Below are positions 12,801 through 23,301 of a stretch of 64,000 nt of DNA, piece after piece. Source of the stretch: Anarhynchus alexandrinus (taxonomy: Eukaryota; Chordata; Aves; Charadriiformes; Charadriidae). Below the pieces are notes generated by a model. The model was not told the origin of the DNA. It saw only the letters and a program-made list of their open reading frames with translations, and searched no databases. The DNA lies in assembly GCA_008711295.1 (NCBI GenBank), contig VUYV01000213.1:408187-472186 (forward strand), written 5' to 3'. A program made the position numbers and the translations under genes. Numbering within the stretch: position 1 is the first letter of the stretch; each line of letters begins with the position of its first letter.

Positions 12801-15183
12801 CCTACAAAAATTGTGATAGGCACATTGTAGAGGTAAGTTACAGAGGTAGTGTTTTGGATCAGCACAGCGTACAGCTTTGGGGATTCCCTTGGTAAATGTT
12901 CTTTCAGAACCGAAGACACAATAATGCTAACTGTAGTAATGAGGCACTTAATGTGGAATCCACTGCAGCATATATGTCATGCCAGACCTACTGAGACAGG
13001 AAGAATCTGGGGCAACAGTTAAAAGCATTGATGGCTTTACAGCCAGACATTCACAGTGCATCCTCAAAGGGAATACCACCACAAAGGTGTCTTGGCTCAT
13101 GGGAGCTGACAGAGGTAGTCGTAGGGACTAAGTGGAATAAGGACTTAAGCATTAGGTTAGTATCTTTTTTCAGTCATCATCACTCGCTTCAGGTGCGATA
13201 CTGTGCAAGTCAGACTGATCCTACAGACATTCTGCATGTACTGTTTAGTCACATTTAGATAAAAAGAAAAAAGAAAAATTACTTCCAGCGATCAAATACA
13301 TATCCATGGTTAAACCCTGTAGCCAGCCTGCACTTCCAATGCCTTATCTGTAAAATGATTACATTAAATGCTACTCAGCATTTATTTCTACGGACAAGGC
13401 TATGACCATTGTATTACTGTACTATGCCAAAGGAATTTGAACCCACAAGTGGCTTTGCCAGGCAGTGCGCCAAGGCCAAGTGTCAGCAAGCACATTTCCC
13501 TTCTAACAGCTGACATCGGCAGGAAAGTAGTGTGAGAGGTTTGGCTGACTACTACAGCACCAAAAGATACCGCCACAGGCACGGTCCCACCGACCTCCTC
13601 TGCCCTCCGCATGGCTTTCTCTAAAGCTCGTTCTCATCCCTGGCAAGTGCGGTGAGTGCCTGTTACCACCATACAGCACCTATGAGCATAATTACTTAAC
13701 AGCCCTCGCTGCTACAGAGGTGTAGCAAAGGGCAACTAAAGCAATCGATGTTTGCAAAGCGTTTGGGGAGCATTGAATGAAAGTTGTTATATAAATTTAA
13801 TTACCCTTATTAAGTCTTTTTTCCTTTTATATATATACTTTGATTTTATCTTTTTTTTTTCTTTGTTGGTCTCGTGACTTGGTTTGTAGAGCCTCCCTTA
13901 GAAAAAGAAAAAAGAAGAAATAGGCATAAAGACAGGACAGCAAATGCTACCTAATCCTGTCATCCATTACCTCTGGAAGCTTACTTATCCAAGTACATAT
14001 ATTTTCCTGGTATCGTATATTACTGATAGGACTGCTGAACTTTTGCATTTCAAAGCTGAGAGGCAGGAATTCTAGTACCTATTGTGCAAGAAGCTGATGC
14101 ATTGTTTTACGATAGTAAATGTTATAAATTATTATTATTAAACATGCATATCACAATACTGAGATGTCAGTCAAGTTCAAAGTTTATAGTGCAATATACT
14201 GTACAAATAAGTCTTTCATTTTCCCTGTAAAATTCTTGAAGCAGCTTGAGAATTACCAAGAACTTCCAGCAAGTGCTTTCTTGATTTCTTCTTTCAAATA
14301 CAGGTTTGCAGTATTCTTTGGTTTGACTGAAGAAAATTTACCAAACACTCTGTTACATATTTGATTGGTTTTGGTTTTGTAGGAAATCTCTTTGAGGTCA
14401 GAATTAAAAAGCCAAAAATCCAAAGGACTTTCTCATGCTACTTGAGAATATGTATTTTGTCTCACTTCATAATCCTATATGCAACATAAAGATATATTGT
14501 ACTATTAAAAGTAGCATTTTAACTACATGTAACAAATCAGACATTTACCTTACTGAAATTGCATGTTAACAAAATCTTTGTCAAAATGTTTTGACTTGGA
14601 GCAAACCCTCTTTTCAGAAAGAAACAGTTCTGCTAAAAATTTAATCATCTGCAGTTTGTTTTCCATTAAATAAATACACAGTAACACAAAGACCAAATCT
14701 ACACGGGAGAATAGTTACAGGAAAGCTAAGTCAAAGAGATGCAACTGCTACTTAGTTCTGATGGTGGTTAGTGGTTATTCTCAGGTCATTTGTCAGAGGC
14801 TTTCATGGTTTTAATTCCGTTTCAGGGAAAGACCCATCCACCGTAGACATAAATCTTACTTTTTTCATCAACAGCTTGACTTTTCCAGTGGAGAAGAGCT
14901 GCCCTGGGAGGGCTTTGTCACAGAAGGAATGGCATACAGCTGTATAACCCAAACTCCAGAAATGGGTTTGGACTTTGATTCAGGAAGATGCTGAAACATT
15001 TGCATTTTAGCCCTCAAGTAGTTCAGATAATCTGCTATTCGCTGGTCCAAGTCAGGCATTCAGTTAATTGCCTTGCCAAATAGAGGCTTCGCTGGGGGAT
15101 GTACATGATATGGGCCCCTGATGAATAAGCACATGAATTAGCAGATCCTAGATTAGCTGTAACTCTCTTGGGAGATGAAACAC

Positions 15184-15211
15184 TTTTTTTTTTTTTTTTT
15201 TTTTTTTTTTN
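15184..15211 (+). repeat. T27 homopolymer ending in a single N
   Basis: Twenty-seven T residues (15184-15210) end at a single undetermined base (15211). The true length is uncertain because long homopolymers are poorly resolved and the N probably marks an assembly or polishing ambiguity. Translations crossing it contain an artefactual poly-lysine stretch on the minus strand. Confidence 0.9.
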
Positions 15212-18200
15212 ATGAGGAACTGACATAAATACCCAGAGAATGTAAAAGGCACTAATCTTTCTGTGGTGCTTTCAGAAGAGCAATTCTGACAATTTTCTAT
15301 GAACTTGACTTCTATGTTACTTCCAAAACACAGCAATTAAAATTAATTTTAGCAATTTTTACCTAAATAGTGTTTTGTTTATTGATTGGAATGCTAAGGG
15401 ATGATTTTTCTTGCCTGCAATATTTACTTTGCACCACTTAGCTGAGTGTAGTTACAGTGCTAAAAGCATTGCCTTGTGAAGCTACAGATCCTGCCTTCTT
15501 TGTCAGCAGCTTCAGGCCTTTGTAAAAGGGATCGATGGATTCAGTCTACTTTCTGAGGGATGTGAGCCCTAATCAGAAAAGTCACTGGCACATCTGGAGC
15601 TCCTTTTGTAGGAAGAATGCTTTGGGTTTACCAAAACTGAGTGGGTCTGTGACGCTAATGGTCACCTTCCCATTCCGGTGTCATCTCTGGTGTCTCTGAT
15701 GGACACAGAAGAGCAATTTTCAGGGGCAGTAACTAGATTGCTCTGTGAGAAATTAAAATAGGTATGAAAAACCTATGAATCAGCACACAGAACACCACAC
15801 ACAAACCAGGAAATTGCTTTTATAGTCAAGTCAAAAATAAATGCTGATCTCTTGAAAAGAAAACTATACACAGAAGAAATAATAGCCAGCCTAAGTAATT
15901 TATGTTCTTTCCCATCTTACATTATTAGGAGAGACATCTTGCCTAGATGACAGAGACAAATCAGTGATCTTGAAAAGATTTATCCTGAAACAATACACTT
16001 AATCTGCCTCCTTGTCTGTTAACTTTATGTAGAAATGGATGTGTACCTTCAGTAGCAAAGTGGCTGAAGAGTGCTATTATAAATCACTTGACTTGCAGAA
16101 ATAATGTAGCTTTCCTTTCTGTTAACACTGCTTAGGAATGTAGATGCTTTCTGCAAATTTGAATTCTTTGTAACATTTGTTGAGAAACAGAACGCTTGTT
16201 TTTCTACACAGCAAAATCTACACGAACCACTTGATGTAGTAAGCTGGCAGGCACAATTCACTCCTTTGAAAACACATTTGTTGTTATTAATCTCACTCCT
16301 GATCCTCTTTCACACAGAAATAATCTTACTGACATCAGTATCACTCCTGATTTACAACAGGATAAGTAAGGGGTTAATCTCGCTTTATTATTTCTGTTAT
16401 GTTACAATAAACAAAAAATACACATTGGCTTGAAATCATGGAACCATGAAATCACAGAGATTTTGCTAATGAGTTTAGTAGGGTTGGATTTCATCCAATG
16501 TGCTACTAAACCTGTAAGCATAAACCACAATCACAACTGCTGAATTACATTTGACAGCAATTTAAAATTATTTTTCCCCTTTACTATGTATGCAATCCAA
16601 CACCATTCTCATGGAAGCCGATGAGCATTTTGAAAGCATAGCAATGGGGCTAAGGTTTTCACCTAGATTAAACGTTCCCAGACTGCAAGACAAGTGCCAC
16701 CAGGAATAGGCAAGTCCTTTCAAAGTGGACTGCATCAAACACAACCAGTTGAGTATTTCTCTGAAGAAACAGGAAAGGTGCATCAGCTGGTGAATGTCTC
16801 CTTTTGCACCTGTGTACGCCACGGCATGGATGTGCCACCATGGCTTTCTTGTGGCTCCTCCTCATGCACAGGACACAGTGACATGTGCTGTTGCTGCGGC
16901 CACAAGAGTACTCAAACACAACTCTCAGGTTCACTGAGGTACCTGAACAACAGAATTTGGGCATCACAGACCTAGATGGACAGGCGACAGGAGGAAGATT
17001 TCCCCCTTCAAATGAAAGGGAAAAGAGAAACATTTTAAGTACTTCAGTTTTCTGTTGATCCTATGCATCTTTGTAATTATCTCCGTTATGGTGTATTGAT
17101 TCCAATGGGCGCCTGCTCTTACCTGAATCAATAGTGAAATTTCAATTACTTCAGTTAAAGCAGGGCTGGGTCATGAGGAGTAATACTGAATTGCGTGTTG
17201 GAGTAGCGCTGGCAGCGCAAAATACACACAAGCTGCAATGAATGTTACTCTTGTATGAGCTCAGGACCATCATAAAAAATCCCAAAACAAAGAAGTGAAA
17301 AACAGCTGAAGATGAAACAAGGTTAGAGTCCTTCAGATTTCATGGGCTGGCTCCAGTGATTGTCCTCATTTCCAGCAAAGGAAGAATCTCTAAAACCAAA
17401 ACGAACTTTTGAACCCGTACCCAGCGGCTGTTAAACACCTTGAGCTGTGGTGAAAATCTGACAAGTTAAAGGCTGTGAGTTATGGCTTTGAAACTCTGTT
17501 AGAGATAAATATGTAGAAGACAGCCTGAAGACAAGACACAACATCATACTCCTGCGTGTCTGGCTGTAAATCAAATATGAGGGGTGCATAGTTCTGAATG
17601 TAACTCAGCCTGAGGAGACGCCACCGTGCTGCCCTCTTTGAAGATGGCTTTATGTAACTTCATATCCAGCAACCCATTCAAATGCCCTCCCTTCATTTTA
17701 CAGATGACATCAGTGGAGGCACAAAAATTTTTGACGCTTGCCCAAGGTCTTGCCGTGACTCACTCAGAAAATTTCAGGGCTTCTGTACTTGTTGCCCTGT
17801 GCCTGAAGAAGGCCAGGTTCTCTCAAGTGCTAAATCAAGCAAGTGTAAAATCGTATGACTGCACTGAACTTTTTTTCACCTTTGATGAGCAATTCTCTTT
17901 CTGAGAGATCTCAAGAGTTCAGATGGAAGTTAAAAGCTGTTCAGTTACCCGACATCATGCACTCACTCGGGGCTGAACAACACAGATGGGAGGAAAACAG
18001 AGCGACTGGGAAAAATACCACCTCCAAAACGTAAGCGGCAGTCCAAGTTCTGACTTGGCGCGGGACCAACACACTACACAAACCACCATGCGCTGGGAAC
18101 GCTGAACCTCAGCAGCGGCAGCACATGCGAAGATAGGAAACGCTAACCAACGCCGAATACACGGTGCAGCACTCTGCAGAGGCAATTTAGTATGTTTTGC

Positions 18201-18469
18201 ATTTTAAAAACCGCTCCGCTATTGTTGCCTGGTGATAAAAGACCACCTGCAGACGGCACTCCGCTGCTTACTTCGCAAAGGGCCCGGGAGCCCTGAGGGT
18301 GCCCCGGGGGGAGGTGGGGGGGAGGGCAGGCCCTCCCAGCCGGCCTTCCGCACCACCGACCGCCGACGGGGCGCCGGCGGCAGACGCGGGGCCTGGGGCG
18401 GCTGTCGGTGCGAGGCGGCGGGCGATGGCGGCGGCACAGGGCGCTGCCGCCGGCGGGCAGAAGGAAGGG

Positions 18470-18498
18470 ACAGAGGGAGGGAGGGAGGGAGGGACGGA
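18470..18498 (+). repeat. GGGA-type homopurine repeat at the gap edge
   Basis: Tandem GGGA/GAGG units run directly into the undetermined bases. A second similar tract, GAGGGAGGGAGGGAGGA, occurs about 50 bases past the gap (18852-18868). Purine-rich repeats of this type form G-quadruplex or triplex structures and commonly cause sequencing dropout. Confidence 0.75.
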
Positions 18499-18798
18499 NN
18501 NNNNNNNNNNNNNNNNNNNNNNNNNNNNNNNNNNNNNNNNNNNNNNNNNNNNNNNNNNNNNNNNNNNNNNNNNNNNNNNNNNNNNNNNNNNNNNNNNNNN
18601 NNNNNNNNNNNNNNNNNNNNNNNNNNNNNNNNNNNNNNNNNNNNNNNNNNNNNNNNNNNNNNNNNNNNNNNNNNNNNNNNNNNNNNNNNNNNNNNNNNNN
18701 NNNNNNNNNNNNNNNNNNNNNNNNNNNNNNNNNNNNNNNNNNNNNNNNNNNNNNNNNNNNNNNNNNNNNNNNNNNNNNNNNNNNNNNNNNNNNNNNNN
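18499..18798. other. Assembly gap of 300 N within the CpG island
   Basis: Exactly 300 consecutive N. The round length suggests an estimated or placeholder size. The gap lies about 600-900 bases upstream of the start codon, where a non-coding first exon or the transcription start would be expected. The long open frames crossing it on both strands (for example 18232-19395 plus and 18143-19393 minus) exist only because N codons are not read as stops. Confidence 0.98.
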
Positions 18799-19293
18799 GG
18801 AGCGGCCGGGGCGCCGCGGCGGCAGCAGGAGCGGGTGAGGGGCCGGCGACCGAGGGAGGGAGGGAGGAAAGCAGGGAGCGGGCGGGGGGACCGGCCCCAC
18901 GAGCCCCTGCCCGACGGCGGGGAGGGGATCCCCCGCCTCGCCCTCCCCGCCCTCGCACGGGGTCAGGTGCGGCGATGCCCAGGGGCTGCCGCCGCAGGCC
19001 CCGGCGGCACATCCCGGTTGACCAGGCAACGGAGCCGCGGAGGAATGTGGCGGGCCGGCGGCCGGGCGCCGGTGTGGCCGCCACGGCGGCGGTATGGCCG
19101 CCGCTGCCGGGGAAGGGGCGGGGGGCGCCGCTTTCTTCTGCCGCCGCCCGGGGCGGGGGCAGGGCAGGCGCCCTCCGGCCCGCGGTGCCGCTTCCTCCGG
19201 CGGGGTGGGGAGAGCGGCGGGGGGGGCGGTGGGCGCCGGGAGGGACTCCGCCCGGGCTCGGCGGCGGGCGTTCACCTCCGCGCTCCTCCGCAG

Positions 19294-19391
19294 GGCGCGC
19301 AGCCGAGCGCGGAGCGGCCCCGGCGGCTCCGGGGCGCTGGTGATGAGGGCGCCGAGCAAGGGCTGAAGCCGGCGGCGGCGAGGCGGCGACC
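19294..19391 (+). other. DAPK1: DAPK1 5' UTR, start-codon exon (left boundary tentative)
   Basis: The sequence ending in CAG at 19291-19293 is preceded by a C/T-rich run from about 19270 and would serve as a splice acceptor. That places the left edge of the start-codon exon at 19294. From memory, mammalian DAPK1 has a non-coding first exon spliced to an exon carrying the ATG, so this arrangement is plausible. Alternatively this is simply the inside of one continuous first exon. The bases before the ATG (gcgacc) give an A at -3, a good Kozak context. Confidence 0.4.
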
Positions 19392-19453
19392 ATGACGGTG
19401 TTCAGGCAGGAGAACCTGGAGGAGCACTACGAGACGGGCGAGGACCTCGGCAG
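19392..19453 (+). CDS. DAPK1: DAPK1 first coding exon (residues 1-20 and part of 21)
   Basis: This exon encodes the N-terminus of death-associated protein kinase 1, a calmodulin-regulated Ser/Thr kinase that acts in the cytoplasm and at the actin cytoskeleton in cell death and autophagy signalling. Twenty codons begin MTVFRQEN, the DAPK1 signature start; DAPK3 begins MSTFRQED and DAPK2 differs more. They continue to the first glycines of the P-loop (GEDLG). The exon ends AG at 19453 followed by a GTGGGT donor. The two left-over bases join with T from 61661 to make the codon for Ser21, giving LGSGQFAVV across the junction. The start is fixed by the conserved N-terminus and the good Kozak context. 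Residues 9-18 (LEEHYETGED) differ from the mammalian form as I recall it, and HYE is closer to DAPK3. The downstream residues make DAPK1 the clear assignment. Confidence 0.93.
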
Positions 19454-22400
19454 GTGGGTGCGGGCCGGCGGGGGGAACCCGTTGGCGAGGGGGGCGCGGG
19501 CGGGCGCGGCTCCTGCCGCTTGGGAGTGTCCGTCCGTCCCCCTTTCCCCCCCCTCCCCCGAGCTGCCTTTCCACCCTCTCTCGCGTGCCCGAAGCCGGGG
19601 AAAGGGAGTTGGTTTTTTAAGCTACGGCGTGTTTGAGGTTTTTGAAACGGGTGTGAGGGGATGCTGGGCTTGGGCAGTGCCTGGCTGGCGGCTCCGCAGC
19701 CCGGTGGCCACCCCGGGGTCGTGCCCGTGGCCGTTCCTGCCGCCTGGGGGCCGGAGGGGCGGCTGTGAGACCGCCAGTGTTGGTGCGGTGAGCCCGGCGG
19801 GTGACCGGGAACGTGCTGGGTCTGCCGGACAGAAGTTTGCATTGTGTTGGTAGTGAAGGACTCGGCACGTATTGCATGTCGGCTTTGCTTTAATAACGCG
19901 ATTAAAGGAGCGAGAGGAACTCTGTAATTGTGTTCCATCAATACTGCTGCGGTGAAGATCGCTTTCTAGGCATCGCTGTTGGAGCTGGAAGTCAGATCAG
20001 GGGATGTGGAGCAGGGCGCTGCAGATGAAGCGCTGCCTGCTTGAACCTTGATTCTTGAATGCTGTGTAATATCTCCTCCTGCCACACTCTTTGTGTAAAG
20101 AGCTCAAGCTATTAGTCATGCCTTGTTTATTTCAGTGCTTTCTGTATTTTAAAAATGTTAGTTTAACACTGAATTGTGTTACGTGCAAGTCCTTTTCATC
20201 TTCCTTCCCTCTTCTTAAGACAGAATCCAGTGGCATTTTAGCACACCAGTACGGCAGAATCCTTTTGTAGTGTTCACCTCGGTGATTTCAAAGCTTACAA
20301 TCAGTGTTTAATTACCATAGGGCATGTGGGGCAGATGATCCCATGTTTACTTGTGTGTACCTTTCCAGTGAAGGCTCCTGTAATAGCAAATGTTGCAAAC
20401 AAGGTACTGGCATGCACAGGCACTTAGACATGCAACACTGTTTCTTAAAAAAACCCAATCAACCGAACAAAAAGCCACCACATTATCAGAAAGCTCATTG
20501 GACTATATTTAAAGTAAACTTCACCCTATTTACATGCAAGCTTGTTGCCATGACTTGTAGAGATACATGATGAATGTGTACTTTTATTTTTACATAGTGT
20601 TTTGGGTTGGCTTTTTCATACACCTACAATGACAGGCTATGTTGGACAGCGAAGTCATACTAATGTAGTGGGTATCTTGTTAGAAAGACATGTTATCTTG
20701 CAAAACTGCAAGTTTAGGTTCTGTGGTCTAAATATTTTGTTTGGACACATAAAATTGTTTGATTTAGTTTCCATTCTTTTTGGCAAGAACACTATAAGGT
20801 GTTCTGAAATTCAGGTTTAGGTTTCTGGACTCTAAAAAATAAAACTATGCTTGTGCTTACAAACACTGATACATGATTTACTTTATAGAAGAAAATAAAG
20901 ACACAAATCTACAAATTATCTATCTTAAGGTTCTTCAGGGAGAAGATGATGTCAGTGTGCTAGTTCAGAAAGTGTTAAGGTTTATGTAACCTCTCTTGTA
21001 TTTATTTTAAAGAGAAAGTGTCAACGTAATGTTTGGTCCCCGATACATATTTATGAAATAGAACAATTGCCCTTAGGCCAGTTACATAAGAAATGTTTAA
21101 ATATATGGGGATTTTCCCAAACAAACATGCTTTGGAAGTCACATGTTAGCTCCAGAACACAGCAGTGAAGACCAAGTGTTTCATTTTTACAGTACAGGGA
21201 AGTACAAACCCTGAATAATGTTATATAGTTAGAAAAAAAAAAAGGGGGGGAGGGAGTTTTTCCAATTTTCAGAATATTAGGTAATGGAGTTCAGTAAAAA
21301 ACTGTTATATTAATGTGATCAGTTATAGACAAGGTGTTACAGTACTGAGGTGGTTTTTATTCACCTTAATGCTATATAAGCTTGGCATGCAGGCTAAACC
21401 TGTAGTATTTTAAGAATTTAAAAGAATGTTAAACTGTGCTCTAGTTTTTCCTCGAAAAACATAAAGAAAACTAAGAACCTCATCAATTTTATCTACTTTT
21501 GTGAGAAAATTCCAGTGGATGGTAAAACATTGTGAAATGTTTGACAGGGCTTTTGCTTTAAAAATGGAATGCAGTTATTTAAAAGGTCCAAAGCTTTCAC
21601 TTCAGCATCACTTTGAGAAACTGGCTTACTCCACTGTGAAGTATTGCTGTAAAGCCGTAAGAAAAAGCAAATCTCAGGATAGTTGTTGTATGGTTTATTT
21701 CAGTGGTGTTTTTAACTCCTTTTTAAATTTAGATTTCTAGGGTTGCTTGAAATACACTCTTGTAAATCCCATTGCTTTCCATCCCTCCTTTACCCCTTAG
21801 GTAGGTTTCTCACCGTTACGTTTGCATATAAATGTAGTTGCAAATGTCAACCCTGAGGCTCGAAACTCAGAAAGCGTGAATATTAAAAACACCTTTGACT
21901 TTAAAATCTCTTGTGTTCATTTGGGAACCCAGATCTGATTTAATACTTGAGCTAAGCAATAATGAAAGATTGCATTTTGCAAAATCAACCTATTTTTCCC
22001 CTTCTTGGGGAAGAATTCTTTTATTTCCTTACTTAGCAGCAGTCATGCAGCAAACAAGGTGAATAAATGAACAGATGAGGTTTTATTGACAGAGGTGTAT
22101 TTGAATGAATGGATCCTGCAGTTCCCAGGTCCACCTGCCTTTTGAGAAAGCTCAGTGATGATGCAAATACTCAGAAATTTTGATAATCTTCACTATTTTC
22201 CCTTGTAAATTATTTAGCAGTCTTTATTACCTTATAACACATTCGACAGTGGCTAGAATAAAAGAATCATTTGAATAAGAAAGTAATCTAACAAAGGTGT
22301 CTTGAAAAAAGTAAATGGGTTGTGTAAATGAAATTTTTGATTGAAACTAATAAAGGAGATTTAAATATTGCTTAACATAAAACCTAGAGTTGTTGGAAAT

Positions 22401-22936
22401 AAGGAGGGCTGAAAAAAATATGCACTTTCTGGTGTTTCACAGTGCCTTTGCAGAAGGAGTAGTCAACAGTCCTCATCCTTTTACCAAAATGTTTTGAGTT
22501 TTATTTCATTCTTTGTTTTGTTTTGATTTGTGCCCGGGGAGAATAAGAAAAAAAGGAACTTGGGATTGTGAATGCTGACAGGATCACCCTTATTTGTCTC
22601 GCCTGCATGTGATTTCTTCTCACACGTTAGTGACTGTTCAGGTTGGTTTATCTTAAGCTTTCTTACCAAAACAGTCTTGTGAGGCTTGTGGATCAAATGT
22701 TGTCTTTAGCACAGAACATACAAGAAGATCGTGCTCTTGATCATTGTGTATGTTGCACTTCATACATTTTTTTTTTCCCGTCTTACAAGTTTGAAGTGAT
22801 TACGTATTACTTGCATTGTTCAGATGCAGGCTACCTACAGATGTGTTATCATCTAACCATGAAATTTCAAGGAGTAGGAGAGATTATCATGAAAAAGCAA
22901 CAAATTTACTTCCAAGCTATTTTGTTCATTTTAATT

Positions 22937-22956
22937 CTGCCTGCAGTTGCAGGCAG
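22937..22956. repeat. Perfect 9-bp inverted repeat
   Basis: CTGCCTGCA is separated by GT from its exact reverse complement TGCAGGCAG. In RNA this would need a slightly larger loop, leaving about eight pairs. It is one of two compact palindromes within 230 bases. No function is assigned. Confidence 0.8.
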
Positions 22957-23145
22957 TGTGACTGTGCATTTTAAATACCCTGCTGCAGTGCTTTTACTTC
23001 AGTCCGCTCAGAAGACAGGAGTTCAAGTTCATCAGTATTAAAAACCTCACCACAGCGAGCACTGAAGTAAAGATCTTGAAACCAGATCAAACTAATAAAA
23101 AATATTTTTTTACCCTCCTGTGACTGGCCTTACTTGGGAGTTGCT

Positions 23146-23163
23146 ACAGTACTGCAGTACTGT
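23146..23163. repeat. 18-bp perfect palindrome
   Basis: ACAGTACTGCAGTACTGT reads identically on both strands. It could be a dimeric protein-binding site or chance. It does not match the consensus of a factor I can name with confidence. Confidence 0.8.
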
Positions 23164-23277
23164 GAGAAATGCAGCATTGCTAAAAAAACTACAGGGAGAG
23201 GTACCCAAACAAAGCTATGGTATAGATACATACTGTGTCTATTTATGTGAATTGAAGAGATTTATGCAAACAGCTTT

Positions 23278-23301
23278 CACACACACACACACACACACAC
23301 A
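23278..23301 (+). repeat. (CA)12 microsatellite
   Basis: Twelve uninterrupted CA units within intron 1. Tracts of this length are usually polymorphic between individuals. Confidence 0.95.

Larger units (their letters stand above)
1..18234. other. Intergenic DNA upstream of DAPK1
   Basis: No exon, RNA gene or recognisable transposon was found here. Open frames on both strands are short (the longest is 152 codons at 4793-5251), start and stop at random, resemble no family I know, and are what AT-rich DNA gives by chance. The stretch is CpG-poor apart from small local clusters near 9.4 kb and 13.4-13.65 kb. CpGs become frequent again from about 17.95 kb, which looks like the shore of the promoter island. 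Distal regulatory elements could be present but cannot be told apart from background without comparison to other genomes. Confidence 0.7.
18235..19835 (+). promoter_or_regulatory. DAPK1: CpG island with the DAPK1 promoter
   Basis: GC content and CpG density rise sharply at about 18.24 kb, stay high through the start-codon exon and fall away by about 19.84 kb. There is no TATA box near the coding exon. GC boxes of the Sp1 type (GGGGCGGGG near 19113, GGGGCGGGGG near 19151) and several G-runs able to form G-quadruplexes are visible between 19110 and 19235. An RFX X-box-like motif, GTTGACCAGGCAAC, lies at 19017-19030, with one perfect and one imperfect half-site. In humans the DAPK1 promoter is also a CpG island and is often silenced by methylation in tumours; that is knowledge of the family and is not seen here. 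The transcription start cannot be placed because 300 bases are missing. Confidence 0.85.

Noticed and set aside
16438..16500. Possible minus-strand CR1 tail (ATCATGG, ATCACAG-like words, then GGGTTGGATTTCATCC)
   Set aside because: Only short degenerate words match and no CR1 body follows; too weak to call.
18143..19395. Very long open frames on both strands across the CpG island (up to 416 codons)
   Set aside because: They pass through 300 N that cannot contain a read stop, and the rest is GC-rich low-complexity Ala/Pro/Gly/Arg. No domain is recognisable; only the MTVFRQEN start is a real coding sequence.
19392..19853. 153-codon frame that reads through the DAPK1 exon 1 donor
   Set aside because: After codon 20 the translation loses all kinase similarity, and the GTGGGT donor joins exactly in frame to the exon at 61661.
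19402..19941. 179-codon minus-strand frame over the DAPK1 start exon
   Set aside because: It is a shadow of GC-rich island DNA with proline/arginine-rich composition and no known motif.
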